A DNA stretch of 64,000 nt. Origin: an uncultured Christensenella sp. Lineage in GTDB: Bacteria > Bacillota > Clostridia > Christensenellales > Pumilibacteraceae. The position numbers were made by a program, and so were the translations under genes. Positions 26,124-34,785 of this stretch are shown in pieces; the stretch's first letter is position 1, and every line of letters begins with the position of its first letter. The DNA is taken from NCBI GenBank assembly GCA_910577945.1, contig CAJTNI010000006.1:1-64000 (forward strand). The letters are read 5' to 3'. The notes beneath the pieces were generated by a model. The model was given only the letters and a program-made list of their open reading frames with translations, was not told the DNA's origin and searched no databases.

Positions 26124-28121
26124 TCAGTTGAACGTGCCGTCGTTCTTTCCTACGTACTTGCCGCGCAGGTCGGACGCCGTGCCTACGTCTTGCGTTACCG
26201 TATCCGTTATCGGCGAGACCTTTACGCCGTCCTTGGTGGACGTGGACCAGACGTAGCTGTCCACCGTCGCCGTGCCCTTGACCACCGCGCCCGCATTGTA
26301 AGCGACCACGCCGCCGAACTCGAACCCGCCGTCCGCCGAATAGCTGTTGAGCATGTTCGTCATTTTCAGCCCGCTCACGCCGTTGTCGGACACCGTGCCG
26401 CCCTTGCGATTGACCGCCACTATGCCCGCGACCGTGCGCGCGTTGTTGTAGTACGAATACCGTTCGATTACGGGCTTGCCGTCTACATACACAACATTGC
26501 CGTTTGAATCCAGCTTGTAAATGGGCGATTGGGCAAAGTCGCCGTCAATCGTCAGGTTTTTCACGGAATTGTTTTTTACCGTACCGCCGCCGCAGTTTTC
26601 CGTCGCTATGCCCGCCGTTTCGTAGCACGCCTGCGAATCCAAGCCCGTGACTTTGAGCTTGAACGTTCCCGACACCGCGCATTTCTCTATGACGCCGTAG
26701 TTGTGCGAGACTATGCCGCTTATCTCGCCGCCCGCCGAGGTATACGCCGCGTTTTTGACGGTTATGCCCGACACCGTGCCGTAATTATAATACGCAACCG
26801 TCGCAACGGACGCGTTGATGGGGTGCGTCTCGTCCTGCACGGCGTTGTCTATCGTCGGCTCGTCGAACGTGATATCCTTGACGACCGAGCCTGCGACCAG
26901 GTAATCGAACAGCGCCCAATACCCGCCGTCGTAGCACACGCGCATGCCCTTGACCGTTTTGCCGTTGCCGTCGAGCGTGCCGTAAAACGGCTTCGCGAGC
27001 GTAAAGATATTGGACTCCTCGTCGCCCGCAGCCACCGCCGCGTAATCGAGGTCTTTTTCGATACGGTAGTTGTTTTTGGTGGGCGCGGTTTTTATTTTGC
27101 CCGCGTTGAACGCCGCCAACGCCTCGGCGTACAGCGATTCGTAATAATCGACCGCGCGCAGCTCGAACGGCGTCGTAATGAGATACGGCTCGCTTGCCGT
27201 GCCCTTGCCGCGCAGGTACGGAATATCGACCGCCGTGATTTCCGCGTCGCGCACGAGCGGATTGTCGGAAACGGGATACACGCCGTAAACTATGTTCTTG
27301 TACCCGAGCACGCCCTCCATTTCGTACGACGTTTCGGTAACGAGCGTCGCCGAACGGTCCAAATCCACGACCAGGTATTTTTCGACCCCGCCAACGGGCG
27401 ACCAGCTGAGCGTGCCGTTTTCTACCTTGTACTCGGTCACGGGCGCGAGGCACAGCGCCGTGTGTTTTTCGTTGATATTGACGGCCGCAGACGCGGATTT
27501 AAAATAAATGCCGTCGCCGTTCGCCACAATCTCCACCGAATGCGTGCCGACGTCGTTTTTGGTATCGTACTTGACGGATTTGGAATCCGCTCTGAATACC
27601 GCCGCCCCGTCCACCTTGACGGTGTAATCGACGGCGTTACCGTCCGCTGCCCATTCGAGTATGCCGTTTTCGTATTTAGTAATAACGGGACTGCGCAACA
27701 GTACTCCCTCCACCTTGTAAGTAAACTTTGTCGGCTCGGAATCCTCTTTGTAATATCCTTTCGCCGTAATGGTCATTTCCAAAATTCCGTTCGCGGGAAA
27801 TTTGAACTCGTATTCCGCTTTTCGCAGATTGACGGCGGCGGAGTTTACCGTTACGGTCGATTCTCCGCAGACCAGCGTGTACGAACTCGCATCCGGCACG
27901 CGCCCCCAAGACACCATAAAAATGCTGTCGGTCTCGGTCACGGATATCGTGCTCGCAACGACGGACGCGTATCTGCCGTTGTCCTCGCCGCCCGGGGTTT
28001 CTCCCGGCGTGCCGCCGGGCTTTCCTCCGCCGGGCGCGGCTTTGGCGCAGCCGACCAAGCCGCAAAAAGCCAATAGTATCCCCACGGCAATCGTTAATAG
28101 ATAATTGACCTTTTTCTTCAT
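26124..28121 (-). CDS. Surface lipoprotein with immunoglobulin/fibronectin-like and beta-helix-like regions
   Basis: The 665-residue product has a lipoprotein signal with lipobox LVGC and Cys25, a Gly/Pro-rich linker, about three repeated modules of roughly 80 residues (each with the pattern ENGxLxWxxVxxxxxYxVxVDG, fibronectin III-like), and from about residue 330 a region of short repeats like GTLDGNGKTVKGMRV, GLYWALFDY-type turns and repeated TVSGI, TVKNNSV, TVSDNGV. This second part is typical of GLUG/right-handed beta-helix adhesins or glycan-binding proteins. It precedes the pullulanase gene and may hold starch or other glycan at the surface; that link is inference. GAGGG precedes the ATG. 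Confidence 0.75.
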   Translation of the reverse strand: MKKKVNYLLTIAVGILLAFCGLVGCAKAAPGGGKPGGTPGETPGGEDNGRYASVVASTISVTETDSIFMVSWGRVPDASSYTLVCGESTVTVNSAAVNLRKAEYEFKFPANGILEMTITAKGYYKEDSEPTKFTYKVEGVLLRSPVITKYENGILEWAADGNAVDYTVKVDGAAVFRADSKSVKYDTKNDVGTHSVEIVANGDGIYFKSASAAVNINEKHTALCLAPVTEYKVENGTLSWSPVGGVEKYLVVDLDRSATLVTETSYEMEGVLGYKNIVYGVYPVSDNPLVRDAEITAVDIPYLRGKGTASEPYLITTPFELRAVDYYESLYAEALAAFNAGKIKTAPTKNNYRIEKDLDYAAVAAGDEESNIFTLAKPFYGTLDGNGKTVKGMRVCYDGGYWALFDYLVAGSVVKDITFDEPTIDNAVQDETHPINASVATVAYYNYGTVSGITVKNAAYTSAGGEISGIVSHNYGVIEKCAVSGTFKLKVTGLDSQACYETAGIATENCGGGTVKNNSVKNLTIDGDFAQSPIYKLDSNGNVVYVDGKPVIERYSYYNNARTVAGIVAVNRKGGTVSDNGVSGLKMTNMLNSYSADGGFEFGGVVAYNAGAVVKGTATVDSYVWSTSTKDGVKVSPITDTVTQDVGTASDLRGKYVGKNDGTFN

Positions 28122-28152
28122 TTTTCCCTCATTATTGAAATACTGTGCTTGT

Positions 28153-28181
28153 ATTCTAGCATATGCGCGCCGCCCTGTCAA
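28153..28181 (-). promoter_or_regulatory. Sigma-A promoter of the lipoprotein-pullulanase operon
   Basis: On the minus strand TTGACA (28181-28176) and TAGAAT (28158-28153) are 17 bases apart, about 30 bases upstream of the lipoprotein ATG. Confidence 0.75.
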
Positions 28182-28305
28182 TGGTTTTTCGCCAAATTGC
28201 GTCTGTCGGACGGCGATATCGGTCGAACCGCGAGCGGGATTGCCGCCGCGCGCCGTGCGCAATCGCGCCGACGACCACGAATTATCGCCGCACGCGCTTT
28301 TGCTT

Positions 28306-28334
28306 TTGACATTTCCCCGAAATTTTGGTATCAT
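28306..28334 (+). promoter_or_regulatory. Sigma-A promoter of the MATE-kinase fusion gene
   Basis: TTGACA (28306-28311) and TATCAT (28329-28334) are 17 bases apart. The leader of about 65 bases contains the AAGGAG site. Upstream ATGs in frame lie before the promoter and are excluded. Confidence 0.78.
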
Positions 28335-28407
28335 AGTATCGTTTTCAGGTAGCTTTTTCTTTAAACAAGACTCCAAGGTCGCCACCGCGTATAAGGAGTA
28401 TGATATT

Positions 28408-30456
28408 ATGCAACAATCGGAAGCCGCGCTCGGCACGGCAAAGCTCGGAAAGCTGATGCTCAAATTCGCTATCCCGTGCGTGCTGTCGCTGCTCGTCTCC
28501 GCGCTGTACAACATTGTAGACCAAATATTTATAGGCAACAGCGAGCTCGGCGACCTCGGCAACGCCGCGACGGGCGCGGTATTTCCCGTGTTCGTAATCG
28601 CGCAGGCGTTCGCCTGGTGGTTCGGCGACGGCTGCGCCGCATACCTCAATATACGTCAAGGCAGGAACGACGCCGACCGCGCGCACCGCGCGCTGGGCAC
28701 GGGCATAACCCTTACCGTCGCGGCGAGCGCGCTTTTGCTCGTCGTGTTCTACCCGCTGCGCCGCCCCGCGCTGCTGCTGTTCGGCGCGTCCGAAAACAGC
28801 ATTGGCTATGCCGTCGAATACTTTAATATTATTCTCGGGTTCTTCCCCGTGTTCATGGCGTCCAACATGATTAACAGCCTTGTGCGCGCCGACGGCAATC
28901 CCGCTTGGGCTATGGCGTCCATGCTGTCGGGCGCGATAGTTAACATTGTGCTCGACGCGACGTTTATTTTCGCGCTGCGGCTGGGCATGGCGGGCGCGGC
29001 ATGGGCGACGGGAATAGGTCAAGCGGTATCGTTCGCCGTGTGTCTGTACTATCTGCTGCGCAGGACAAAAACCTTCAAGCTGCGCGCCAAAAGCTTTGTG
29101 CCCGACCTGCGCGAGTTCGGCAACGCCGCGCGGCTGGGCATATCGTCGTTCATCACACAGTTCACAATCGTGATAATCGCGACCGTCGGCAATATCATGC
29201 TCAAAAAGTACGGCGGCGCGTCCGTGTACGGCGAGGATATTCCCATTGCGATTATGGCGGTGGAGAGCAAGGTGTTTACGGTGGTAATCAACCTTATCGT
29301 CGGTATCGTGCTCGGCTGTCAGCCGATAATCGGCTACAACGTCGGCGCGAAAAATCGAGCGCGCGTCAAGCGGCTGTACCTGTATATTCTATTGTGCACG
29401 CTCGTTATAGGCGCGGTCGCCACGCTCGTTTTCGAGCTCGCGCCGCTCGCGGTGGTTGGCATGTTCGGCGCGCCCAAATTCTCCGACCCCGAGCTCTACA
29501 ACGAGTTCGCCGTCAAGCTGTTCCGCATATTCCTGATGCTCGTCGTGTTTAACGGCGTAGTCAAAATGAGCTCCATTTTCTTTCAGGCGGCGGGCAAGCC
29601 CGTACGCGCCGCCGTCGCGTCGTGCGTACGCGATATACTGTGCTTTTTGCCGCTCGCGCTCGTTCTGCCGCTGCGGCTCGGAATCGACGGCATACTGTGG
29701 GCGGCGCCCATATCGGACGCGGCGGCGTTCGCCGTCGCCGTCGCGTTCACGATAACGTATTTCGCAAGGCTGTCGCGCGGCAAGTCCGCCGCACAAGCGA
29801 GCGAACGCGCCGTCGATTCACTCGCGCAAGCGCTCGAATTTTCGCCGTCGACCGACGCAGAGCGCGCCGACGGTGCGGGCGTGATTATAACGATATCGCG
29901 CGAGCACGGGTCGGGCGGCAAGCGCATAGGTCAAATCGTCGCCGAACGCCTGGGCGTGCCCTTCTATTACAAAGAGATGATAGCGGTCGCCGCGCACGAA
30001 AGCGGCTTGGACAAAGAATTTATTTCGGACGTAAACGCCGACTCGCCCGCCGTGCTGCGCGGGCTGTACATGAGCGCGGAAGCGGTCAGTCAAGCCGTGA
30101 CCGCGCAGGACAAGGCGATTAAAAGCCTTGCCGACCGCGGCGGGTGCGTGCTGGTGGGGCGCGCCGCCGACTACGTGCTGCACGAGCGGCAAAACGTGCT
30201 GCGAGTGTTTGTACGCGCCGACGGCGAATACAAGGCGCAGCGCGTCGCGAGCACGTACGGCGACAGCTTGGACGACGCCAAAAAGCAGGTCAAGCGCGCC
30301 GATGCCGCGCGCGCCGCTTATTACAAAAGCGTGTCGGGCAAGGCGTGGGGCGACCCGCGCAATTACGACCTCGTTATCGACGGCGCGCAGGGCGCGGAGC
30401 GCTGCGCCGACTTGATTGTCGAGCAAGCAAACAAATTCGTCGGTTCGCACGAATAA
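28408..30456 (+). CDS. MATE efflux transporter fused to a cytidylate-kinase-like domain
   Basis: This 682-residue protein has two parts. Residues 1 to about 455 form a 12-helix MATE transporter: the start KLGKLMLKFAIPCVLSLLVS, YNIVDQIFIG and the mirrored second half beginning around AARLGISSFITQF are typical. After a short linker, residues about 490-680 are a cytidylate-kinase-like (Cytidylate_kin2) domain with the P-loop ISREHGSGGKRIG, YKEMIAVAAHESG and CVLVGRAADYVL. The frame is continuous with no stop or shift between the parts. The transporter exports drugs or metabolites; the kinase substrate is unknown. An AAGGAG lies before the ATG. Confidence 0.88.
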   Translation: MQQSEAALGTAKLGKLMLKFAIPCVLSLLVSALYNIVDQIFIGNSELGDLGNAATGAVFPVFVIAQAFAWWFGDGCAAYLNIRQGRNDADRAHRALGTGITLTVAASALLLVVFYPLRRPALLLFGASENSIGYAVEYFNIILGFFPVFMASNMINSLVRADGNPAWAMASMLSGAIVNIVLDATFIFALRLGMAGAAWATGIGQAVSFAVCLYYLLRRTKTFKLRAKSFVPDLREFGNAARLGISSFITQFTIVIIATVGNIMLKKYGGASVYGEDIPIAIMAVESKVFTVVINLIVGIVLGCQPIIGYNVGAKNRARVKRLYLYILLCTLVIGAVATLVFELAPLAVVGMFGAPKFSDPELYNEFAVKLFRIFLMLVVFNGVVKMSSIFFQAAGKPVRAAVASCVRDILCFLPLALVLPLRLGIDGILWAAPISDAAAFAVAVAFTITYFARLSRGKSAAQASERAVDSLAQALEFSPSTDAERADGAGVIITISREHGSGGKRIGQIVAERLGVPFYYKEMIAVAAHESGLDKEFISDVNADSPAVLRGLYMSAEAVSQAVTAQDKAIKSLADRGGCVLVGRAADYVLHERQNVLRVFVRADGEYKAQRVASTYGDSLDDAKKQVKRADAARAAYYKSVSGKAWGDPRNYDLVIDGAQGAERCADLIVEQANKFVGSHE

Positions 30457-30513
30457 TCGACGCGCTCGGTTTGCCGCCCGTCGACTGCCGAAACATAAAC
30501 GACCGCCGCTCGA

Positions 30514-30550
30514 CGGCGATTTAACCGCCCAACGGTCGCCGCGTTTCTTT
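30514..30550 (+). terminator. Candidate terminator after the MATE-kinase gene
   Basis: CGGCG (30514-30518) pairs with CGCCG (30537-30541) and ACCG with CGGT inside, followed by a T-rich run. It lies about 60 bases past the stop. The following 30551-30840 region shows no gene or repeat that I recognise. Confidence 0.42.
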
Positions 30551-30840
30551 TATATATATTACGCGTATATATAATTACGCGATTTAAGAACGCTTTGTTT
30601 TAGCGTCGCCGTCGACTCATTATTCGCCACACGCTAACAACAGCCGCACGCCGAATACGGCGCGATTTTACCGCTGACTACAAACGAATATTTTAAGCTT
30701 GCGATAATCGCCGTTTATATTCGGACTGCGGTCGTCGCGTGAAGCGGCGGCGCGCCGATATTTACGATTGATTACGGCGGGGCGGCACGGTCCGCGGCGA
30801 AGATAATACGAACCGATATACGGAAATTTTATGTTATCGC

Positions 30841-30869
30841 TTGACAAGCGCATATGCGTGTAATACAAT
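30841..30869 (+). promoter_or_regulatory. Sigma-A promoter of the FMN riboswitch-ribU transcript
   Basis: TTGACA (30841-30846) and TACAAT (30864-30869) are 17 bases apart, placing the start about 15 bases before the riboswitch. Confidence 0.8.
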
Positions 30870-30888
30870 ATAAATACAATTTAAAGTC

Positions 30889-31003
30889 ATTCTTTGGGGC
30901 GGGGTGAAATTCCCCACTGGTAGTTACAGTCTACGAAGGTCGCAAGACCCCGAGCGGGTGAAATTCCCGCGCCTACGGTTACAGTCCGGATGTTAAAAGA
31001 ATG
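30889..31003 (+). ncRNA. FMN riboswitch (RFN element)
   Basis: The conserved RFN blocks are present in order: GGGGCGGGGTGAAATTCCCC, ACTGGTAGTTACAGTC, the variable stem AAGGTCGCAAGACC, GAGCGGGTGAAATTCCCGC, CCTACGGTTACAGTCCGGAT. The end pairs back to the beginning (TTCTTT with AAAGAAT). FMN binding would favour the terminator that follows at 31024-31052 and shut off the riboflavin transporter gene. Confidence 0.96.
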
Positions 31004-31023
31004 AACGGCGTATTGTCGTTTTT

Positions 31024-31052
31024 CGCTCCGAGAATTTTCGGAGCGTTTTTTT
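31024..31052 (+). terminator. Riboswitch-controlled terminator
   Basis: CGCTCCGA (31024-31031) pairs with TCGGAGCG (31038-31045) and seven T follow. It stands between the riboswitch and ribU, as expected for FMN-controlled transcription attenuation. Confidence 0.92.
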
Positions 31053-31095
31053 GTGCGGAGAACGGCTTTAAAAATAATTATTCGAGGGTTTTCTC

Positions 31096-31971
31096 ATGGA
31101 ACAAACGGCACGGCAAAAATCGGGGCAAAAGTTTTTCAGCTCCACGCGCATAGCGTTTATCGCTATGTTCTCCACGCTCGCGGGCATACTGCACCTGTTG
31201 AAATTCCCAATCGCCGCAGCATTCCCGAGCTTTCTCGAATTCAAGTTTTCCGATATTCCGTCGCTAATCGGCGCGTTCACGCTCGGTCCGACCTCGGGCG
31301 CGATAATAGCTACCGTCGGCGTGCTTTTAAAGCTGCTGTTTAAGGGCACTTCCACCATGTTCGTCGGCGACCTGTCCGACTTGGTCACGTCGTGTGTGTT
31401 CGCCGTTACGGCGGGCGTTATCTACAAAAAGCACCGCACCTTTAAGGGCGCGATTGTCGCAATGGCGGCGGGCATGGGCGCGGAAGTGACCGTGGCGATA
31501 CTGTTTAATTGGCTGGTGCTCGTGCCGTTCTACGTTCAAGTGTTTTTCCACGGGAGCTGGCAGCCGCTGCTCGGCATGATGCGCACGCTGTTCCCGTCGT
31601 GCACGCAAGAGAACTTTTATAATTTCTATCTGTGGGTGTCGGTAGTGCCGTTCAACCTTCTGCGCTGTATCGCCGCGATACTCGTAACTCTGCCCATATA
31701 TAAGCGCATTTCCCGCTTGATTAACTCGGTAAGCCGTCGCCTCGACGCAAACGCGAACGCAAGCCCCGTCGCCGCGCAAAATGCGCAAGCGCAAAACGCC
31801 CAACCCGACGACGGCAGCGCCCCCGCCGTATGCGATACGGATACGCATGCCGAGAAAGAGAGAGAGCGCAAAAAATCCAAGATAAACCTCGCGGTCATCA
31901 TATCGGGCGCTGTCGCTCTCGCGCTGATAGTGCTGTTCGTATTGCTCAGATATTTCGTATTTAAAGCGTAG
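31096..31971 (+). CDS. ribU: Riboflavin-specific ECF transporter substrate-binding subunit RibU, with C-terminal extension
   Basis: The first 205 or so residues match RibU, the S component that binds riboflavin and docks on the shared ECF energising module: TRIAFIAMFSTLAGILHLL, KFSDIPSLIGAFTLGP and LFNWLVLVPFYV are typical helices and the GP loop. The FMN riboswitch upstream fixes the substrate. Beyond about residue 215 there is an Ala/Asn/Gln-rich linker (NANASPVAAQNAQAQNAQ), a charged stretch and an extra C-terminal membrane helix (about 268-288), which normal RibU of about 190-210 residues lacks. CGAGGG precedes the ATG. No ecfA or ecfT genes are nearby. Confidence 0.93.
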   Translation: MEQTARQKSGQKFFSSTRIAFIAMFSTLAGILHLLKFPIAAAFPSFLEFKFSDIPSLIGAFTLGPTSGAIIATVGVLLKLLFKGTSTMFVGDLSDLVTSCVFAVTAGVIYKKHRTFKGAIVAMAAGMGAEVTVAILFNWLVLVPFYVQVFFHGSWQPLLGMMRTLFPSCTQENFYNFYLWVSVVPFNLLRCIAAILVTLPIYKRISRLINSVSRRLDANANASPVAAQNAQAQNAQPDDGSAPAVCDTDTHAEKERERKKSKINLAVIISGAVALALIVLFVLLRYFVFKA

Positions 31972-31996
31972 TTCGATAAAAACTCGGGAGTTTACT

Positions 31997-32260
31997 GTGA
32001 AGATATTTTTCAAGCGCTCCGCATGCCCGTGCTGCGGCTGTCTGACCTTCGACGCCGCGCATAAAGGCGAATGCTTTATTTGCCCCGTTTGCTTTTGGGA
32101 GGACGACCCGTTCCAAGCGGACGACCCCGATTTAGAGGGCTTTGCAAACGCCGTTTCGCTCAATCAAGCGCGAGAGAATTACAAAAAATACGGCGCCTGC
32201 GAGGAGCGGTTCGTAAAGCTCACTCGCGCGCCGAAGCAGAAGGAATTGCCGCGCGACTGA
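31997..32260 (+). CDS. Small cysteine-rich CPCC-family protein
   Basis: This 87-residue protein starts with a GTG (CGGGAG 6 bases upstream) and reads KRSACPCCGCLTF, then GECFICPVCFWEDDP, the pattern of the Cys_rich_CPCC family, which probably binds zinc through its CxxC pairs. The following DDPFQADDPDLEG and SLNQARENYKKYG are also family features. Function is unknown. It follows ribU by 25 bases and may be cotranscribed. Confidence 0.85.
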   Translation: MKIFFKRSACPCCGCLTFDAAHKGECFICPVCFWEDDPFQADDPDLEGFANAVSLNQARENYKKYGACEERFVKLTRAPKQKELPRD

Positions 32261-32318
32261 TTTTTGCGGCGCACCCGTCGCGAGTGCATAAGTATCCAAA
32301 TTCAATAAATATATGCTT

Positions 32319-32602
32319 TTAGGCAGTCTCGGCGATATTTGCTCCGCCCGAGGAACGGGTCTTTCCGCCCGATACTGCGTTAAACTCGCTCGCAGTAGTG
32401 CAGAGACTACAACTTCGCTCGTTTGCCTTGTCTCGGACGGGACCTCGTCCTCGGGTGCGCAGCAGTTTTGGCGCATTAGAGGCAAGCAGTGCGAGGAAAA
32501 GCCGCGAAGCGCGTGCTTGCGGCACGTGCGAACGTCTTTGACAAAGCAATGCGCCGACTGTAATGCGCCAAAACCGAAGCAAATATGCACGAGACTGCCT
32601 AA
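32319..32602. mobile_element. 284-bp element with terminal inverted repeats, copy A (MITE-like, no coding gene)
   Basis: The ends TTAGGCAGTCTCGGCGATAT and, on the other strand, TTAGGCAGTCTCGTGCATAT are inverted repeats of about 25 bases. The interior also folds (for example GCGAGG...GCGCGTGCTTGCGGC) and has no plausible gene. A second copy, inverted, lies at 54711-54986. It sits between the CPCC gene and the rplQ terminator. No transposase or clear target duplication is seen, so mobility is inference. Confidence 0.7.
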
Positions 32603-32608
32603 GCATAC

Positions 32609-32646
32609 GAAAACGCTCTTTTGCAAGCCATGCAAAAGAGCGTTTT
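32609..32646. terminator. Bidirectional terminator between the CPCC gene and rplQ
   Basis: AAAACGCTCTTTTGC (32609-32623) pairs perfectly with GCAAAAGAGCGTTTT over a 7-base loop. A and T runs on both sides let it end the ribosomal operon on the minus strand (rplQ stop at 32658) and the ribU transcript on the plus strand. Confidence 0.82.
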
Positions 32647-32657
32647 GTGCTTTTGTA

Positions 32658-33167
32658 TTACACCAGCTCGACGAGCGCCTCTTCCGCGCCGTCGCCGCGC
32701 CGCGCACCGAGCTTTAACACGCGCGTATATCCGCCGCTCGTGCCGAGGTCCTGATTGCGCTGCAAATACTTGATAGCGTGCTGGTTGAAAATCTTTTCGA
32801 CTACGGGGTGCTTCAAATCCTTGACGCGCTCGCGGAACGCCGCGGCGGTCTCGTCGGGCTTGCGCTTTTCGGGCGCGTCGTAAACGACCTCCATAATCTT
32901 GCGCCGTGCGGCAAGCCGCTTAGCGCCGTCGGTAATGACCTCGATAGGCACTTGCTTGCCCTTTTTATCGACGGTCGTTTTGGTCTCTTTGTTGATATCG
33001 AGTACGGTATCGACGGCAAGCTGAATGAGCCCGTCGGCAATGCGCGAAACCTCTTTGGCGCGCGCGTACGTCGTAGTAATTCTGCCTTCCATAAGCAGCG
33101 CGGTCACCTGGTTACGCAGGAGCGCCTTGCGCTGGTCGGTGGGGAGCGATAATTTTCTCTGTTCCAT
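32658..33167 (-). CDS. rplQ: Ribosomal protein L17
   Basis: L17 is a 50S subunit protein near the exit of the peptide tunnel. The N-terminus RKLSLPTDQRKALLRNQVTALL and GRITTTYARAKEV are the family signature. At 169 residues it is longer than the 115-130 of most bacteria: an extra segment of about 45 residues (KETKTTVDKKGKQVPI and KRKPDETAAAFRERV) sits in the middle, as in many Clostridia. It is the last gene of the superoperon, 12 bases after rpoA, followed by a strong hairpin. Confidence 0.97.
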   Translation of the reverse strand: MEQRKLSLPTDQRKALLRNQVTALLMEGRITTTYARAKEVSRIADGLIQLAVDTVLDINKETKTTVDKKGKQVPIEVITDGAKRLAARRKIMEVVYDAPEKRKPDETAAAFRERVKDLKHPVVEKIFNQHAIKYLQRNQDLGTSGGYTRVLKLGARRGDGAEEALVELV

Positions 33168-33179
33168 GGTGTTTCTCCT

Positions 33180-34133
33180 TTAATCCTCGGACGCTTTGAG
33201 GTCAAGCCCGAAGGAACGAAGTTTGGCGATAACCTCGTCGAGCGATTTTCTGCCGAGGTTGCGCACTTTGAGCATGTCTTCCTCGGTCTTTCGCGTGAGG
33301 TCTGCGACGGTGTGAATGCCGGCGCGTTTCAAACAGTTGTAGCTGCGAACGGACAGGTCCATTTCCTCGATATTCATTTCGAGCACCTTTTGCTGTCTGT
33401 CCTCCGAGCGCGAGACGAGAATGTCCATGCCCGAAATCGTATCGGACAGCGCGACGAACAGCTTTACGTGGTCTTCGAGCGCCTTTGCGGCAAGGCTCAG
33501 CACGTCCTTCGCGGACAGCGAGCCGTCCGTCTTGACGTTGACCGTAAGCCTGTCGTAGTCCATAGACTGACCGACGCGCGTCGGCTCGACCGAGTACGAC
33601 GCAAACTTGACGGGCGTGAATATCGCGTCGACGGGAATGTACCCAATCGGACGGGACGGGTCTTTGAGCTCGTCGGCTACGACGTAGCCCCTGCCCTTGC
33701 CCACGTACAGCGTCATATCGAGCTTTGCGCCCTCGTCGAGCGTGCACAAATACAAGTCGGGGTTGAGCACGTCGATTTCGGGGTCTACGTCGATATCCGC
33801 CGCCGTGACAGCGCCGGGCGTGCTCTTTTGAATGTGCAATTCCTTGACAAGCTCTTTATCGGAATAGTTCGCTTTGAGGTTGAGCGATTTGAGATTGAGA
33901 ATTATTTCGGTGACGTCCTCTTTAACGCCCTTGACCGTCGAAAACTCGTGGTCCACACCCTCAATCATAATACCGACAACCGCTGCGCCAGGAAGATTGG
34001 ACAGCAGTACGCGTCTAAGCGCATTGCCGAGCGTATGACCGTATCCGCGGTCGAGCGGCTCGACGACAAACTTGCCCGTACGGTAGCTGTCGCTTTCCTC
34101 CATCGTGATTCTCGGCATTTCGATTTCCATCAT
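33180..34133 (-). CDS. rpoA: RNA polymerase alpha subunit
   Basis: The 317-residue subunit has the N-terminal assembly domain (residues 1-230, with GYGHTLGNALRRVLLSNLPG for dimerisation) and the C-terminal domain (about 245-315) with the helix-hairpin-helix NCLKRAGIHTVADLT and RNLGRKSLDEVIAKL that binds UP elements and activators. AGGAG precedes the first of two adjacent ATGs by 9 bases; the second at 34130 is possible. It lies between rpsD and rplQ, the usual alpha operon order. Confidence 0.98.
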   Translation of the reverse strand: MMEIEMPRITMEESDSYRTGKFVVEPLDRGYGHTLGNALRRVLLSNLPGAAVVGIMIEGVDHEFSTVKGVKEDVTEIILNLKSLNLKANYSDKELVKELHIQKSTPGAVTAADIDVDPEIDVLNPDLYLCTLDEGAKLDMTLYVGKGRGYVVADELKDPSRPIGYIPVDAIFTPVKFASYSVEPTRVGQSMDYDRLTVNVKTDGSLSAKDVLSLAAKALEDHVKLFVALSDTISGMDILVSRSEDRQQKVLEMNIEEMDLSVRSYNCLKRAGIHTVADLTRKTEEDMLKVRNLGRKSLDEVIAKLRSFGLDLKASED

Positions 34134-34150
34134 AGTGCGCCGTCTCCTTA

Positions 34151-34771
34151 TTATTTGGAATACAACTCGACGATGAGCTGCTCGTTGATACTGAGGTCAA
34201 TGTCGTCGCGCTTGGGATTGTCTACAATCTTGCCCACGAAATTTTCGCTGTCGAACGTGACCCACTTGGGCATCGTTATTTTCGCGCCGCGCAGCTCTTT
34301 GAACAACGCATTGTCGCGGCTCGTTTCTCTTATCGTGATTTCGTCGCCGAGCTTGACCTGGTACGACGGAATGTCGACGCGCTTGCCGTTAACGAGAATG
34401 TGCCCGTGGTTGACTATCTGACGCGCCATTTTGCGCGACGCGCCTATGCCCATGCGGTACACGACGTTATCCAAACGCTTTTCGAGCATGGCGAGCATGT
34501 TCTCGCCGGTAACGCCCTTTTGCGCCTCGGCGCGCTCGTAGTACATTCTGAACTGCTTTTCGAGAACGCCGTACGCGCGCTTGACCTTTTGCTTTTCACG
34601 CAGCTGCGTGTTGTACTCGCTGTTTTTGCGACGAGTATTGGCGTGCGGGCCGGGTGGAACGGGGCGACGCTCCATTGCGCACTTTTTGGACACGCAACGC
34701 TCGCCTTTGAGGAACAGCTTTTGCCCTTCTCTGCGGCACTGTCTGCAATCTGCACAAATATTTCTTGCCAT
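34151..34771 (-). CDS. rpsD: Ribosomal protein S4
   Basis: S4 begins 30S assembly by binding 16S rRNA and in many bacteria represses its own operon. This 206-residue form is the zinc-binding (C+) type: the N-terminus CADCRQCRREG with the later CVSKKC supplies four Cys. The S4 RNA-binding domain is seen at RLDNVVYRMGIGASRKMARQ and HILVNGKRVDIPSYQV. It starts 14 bases after rpsK. Confidence 0.98.
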   Translation of the reverse strand: MARNICADCRQCRREGQKLFLKGERCVSKKCAMERRPVPPGPHANTRRKNSEYNTQLREKQKVKRAYGVLEKQFRMYYERAEAQKGVTGENMLAMLEKRLDNVVYRMGIGASRKMARQIVNHGHILVNGKRVDIPSYQVKLGDEITIRETSRDNALFKELRGAKITMPKWVTFDSENFVGKIVDNPKRDDIDLSINEQLIVELYSK

Positions 34772-34785
34772 AATTCGCTATCTCC

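Noticed and set aside
32313..32754. Several frames of 60-190 residues inside and beside the copy A element
   Set aside because: They lie in an inverted-repeat element and have counterparts in copy B only because the DNA repeats; no ribosome sites or protein-like composition.
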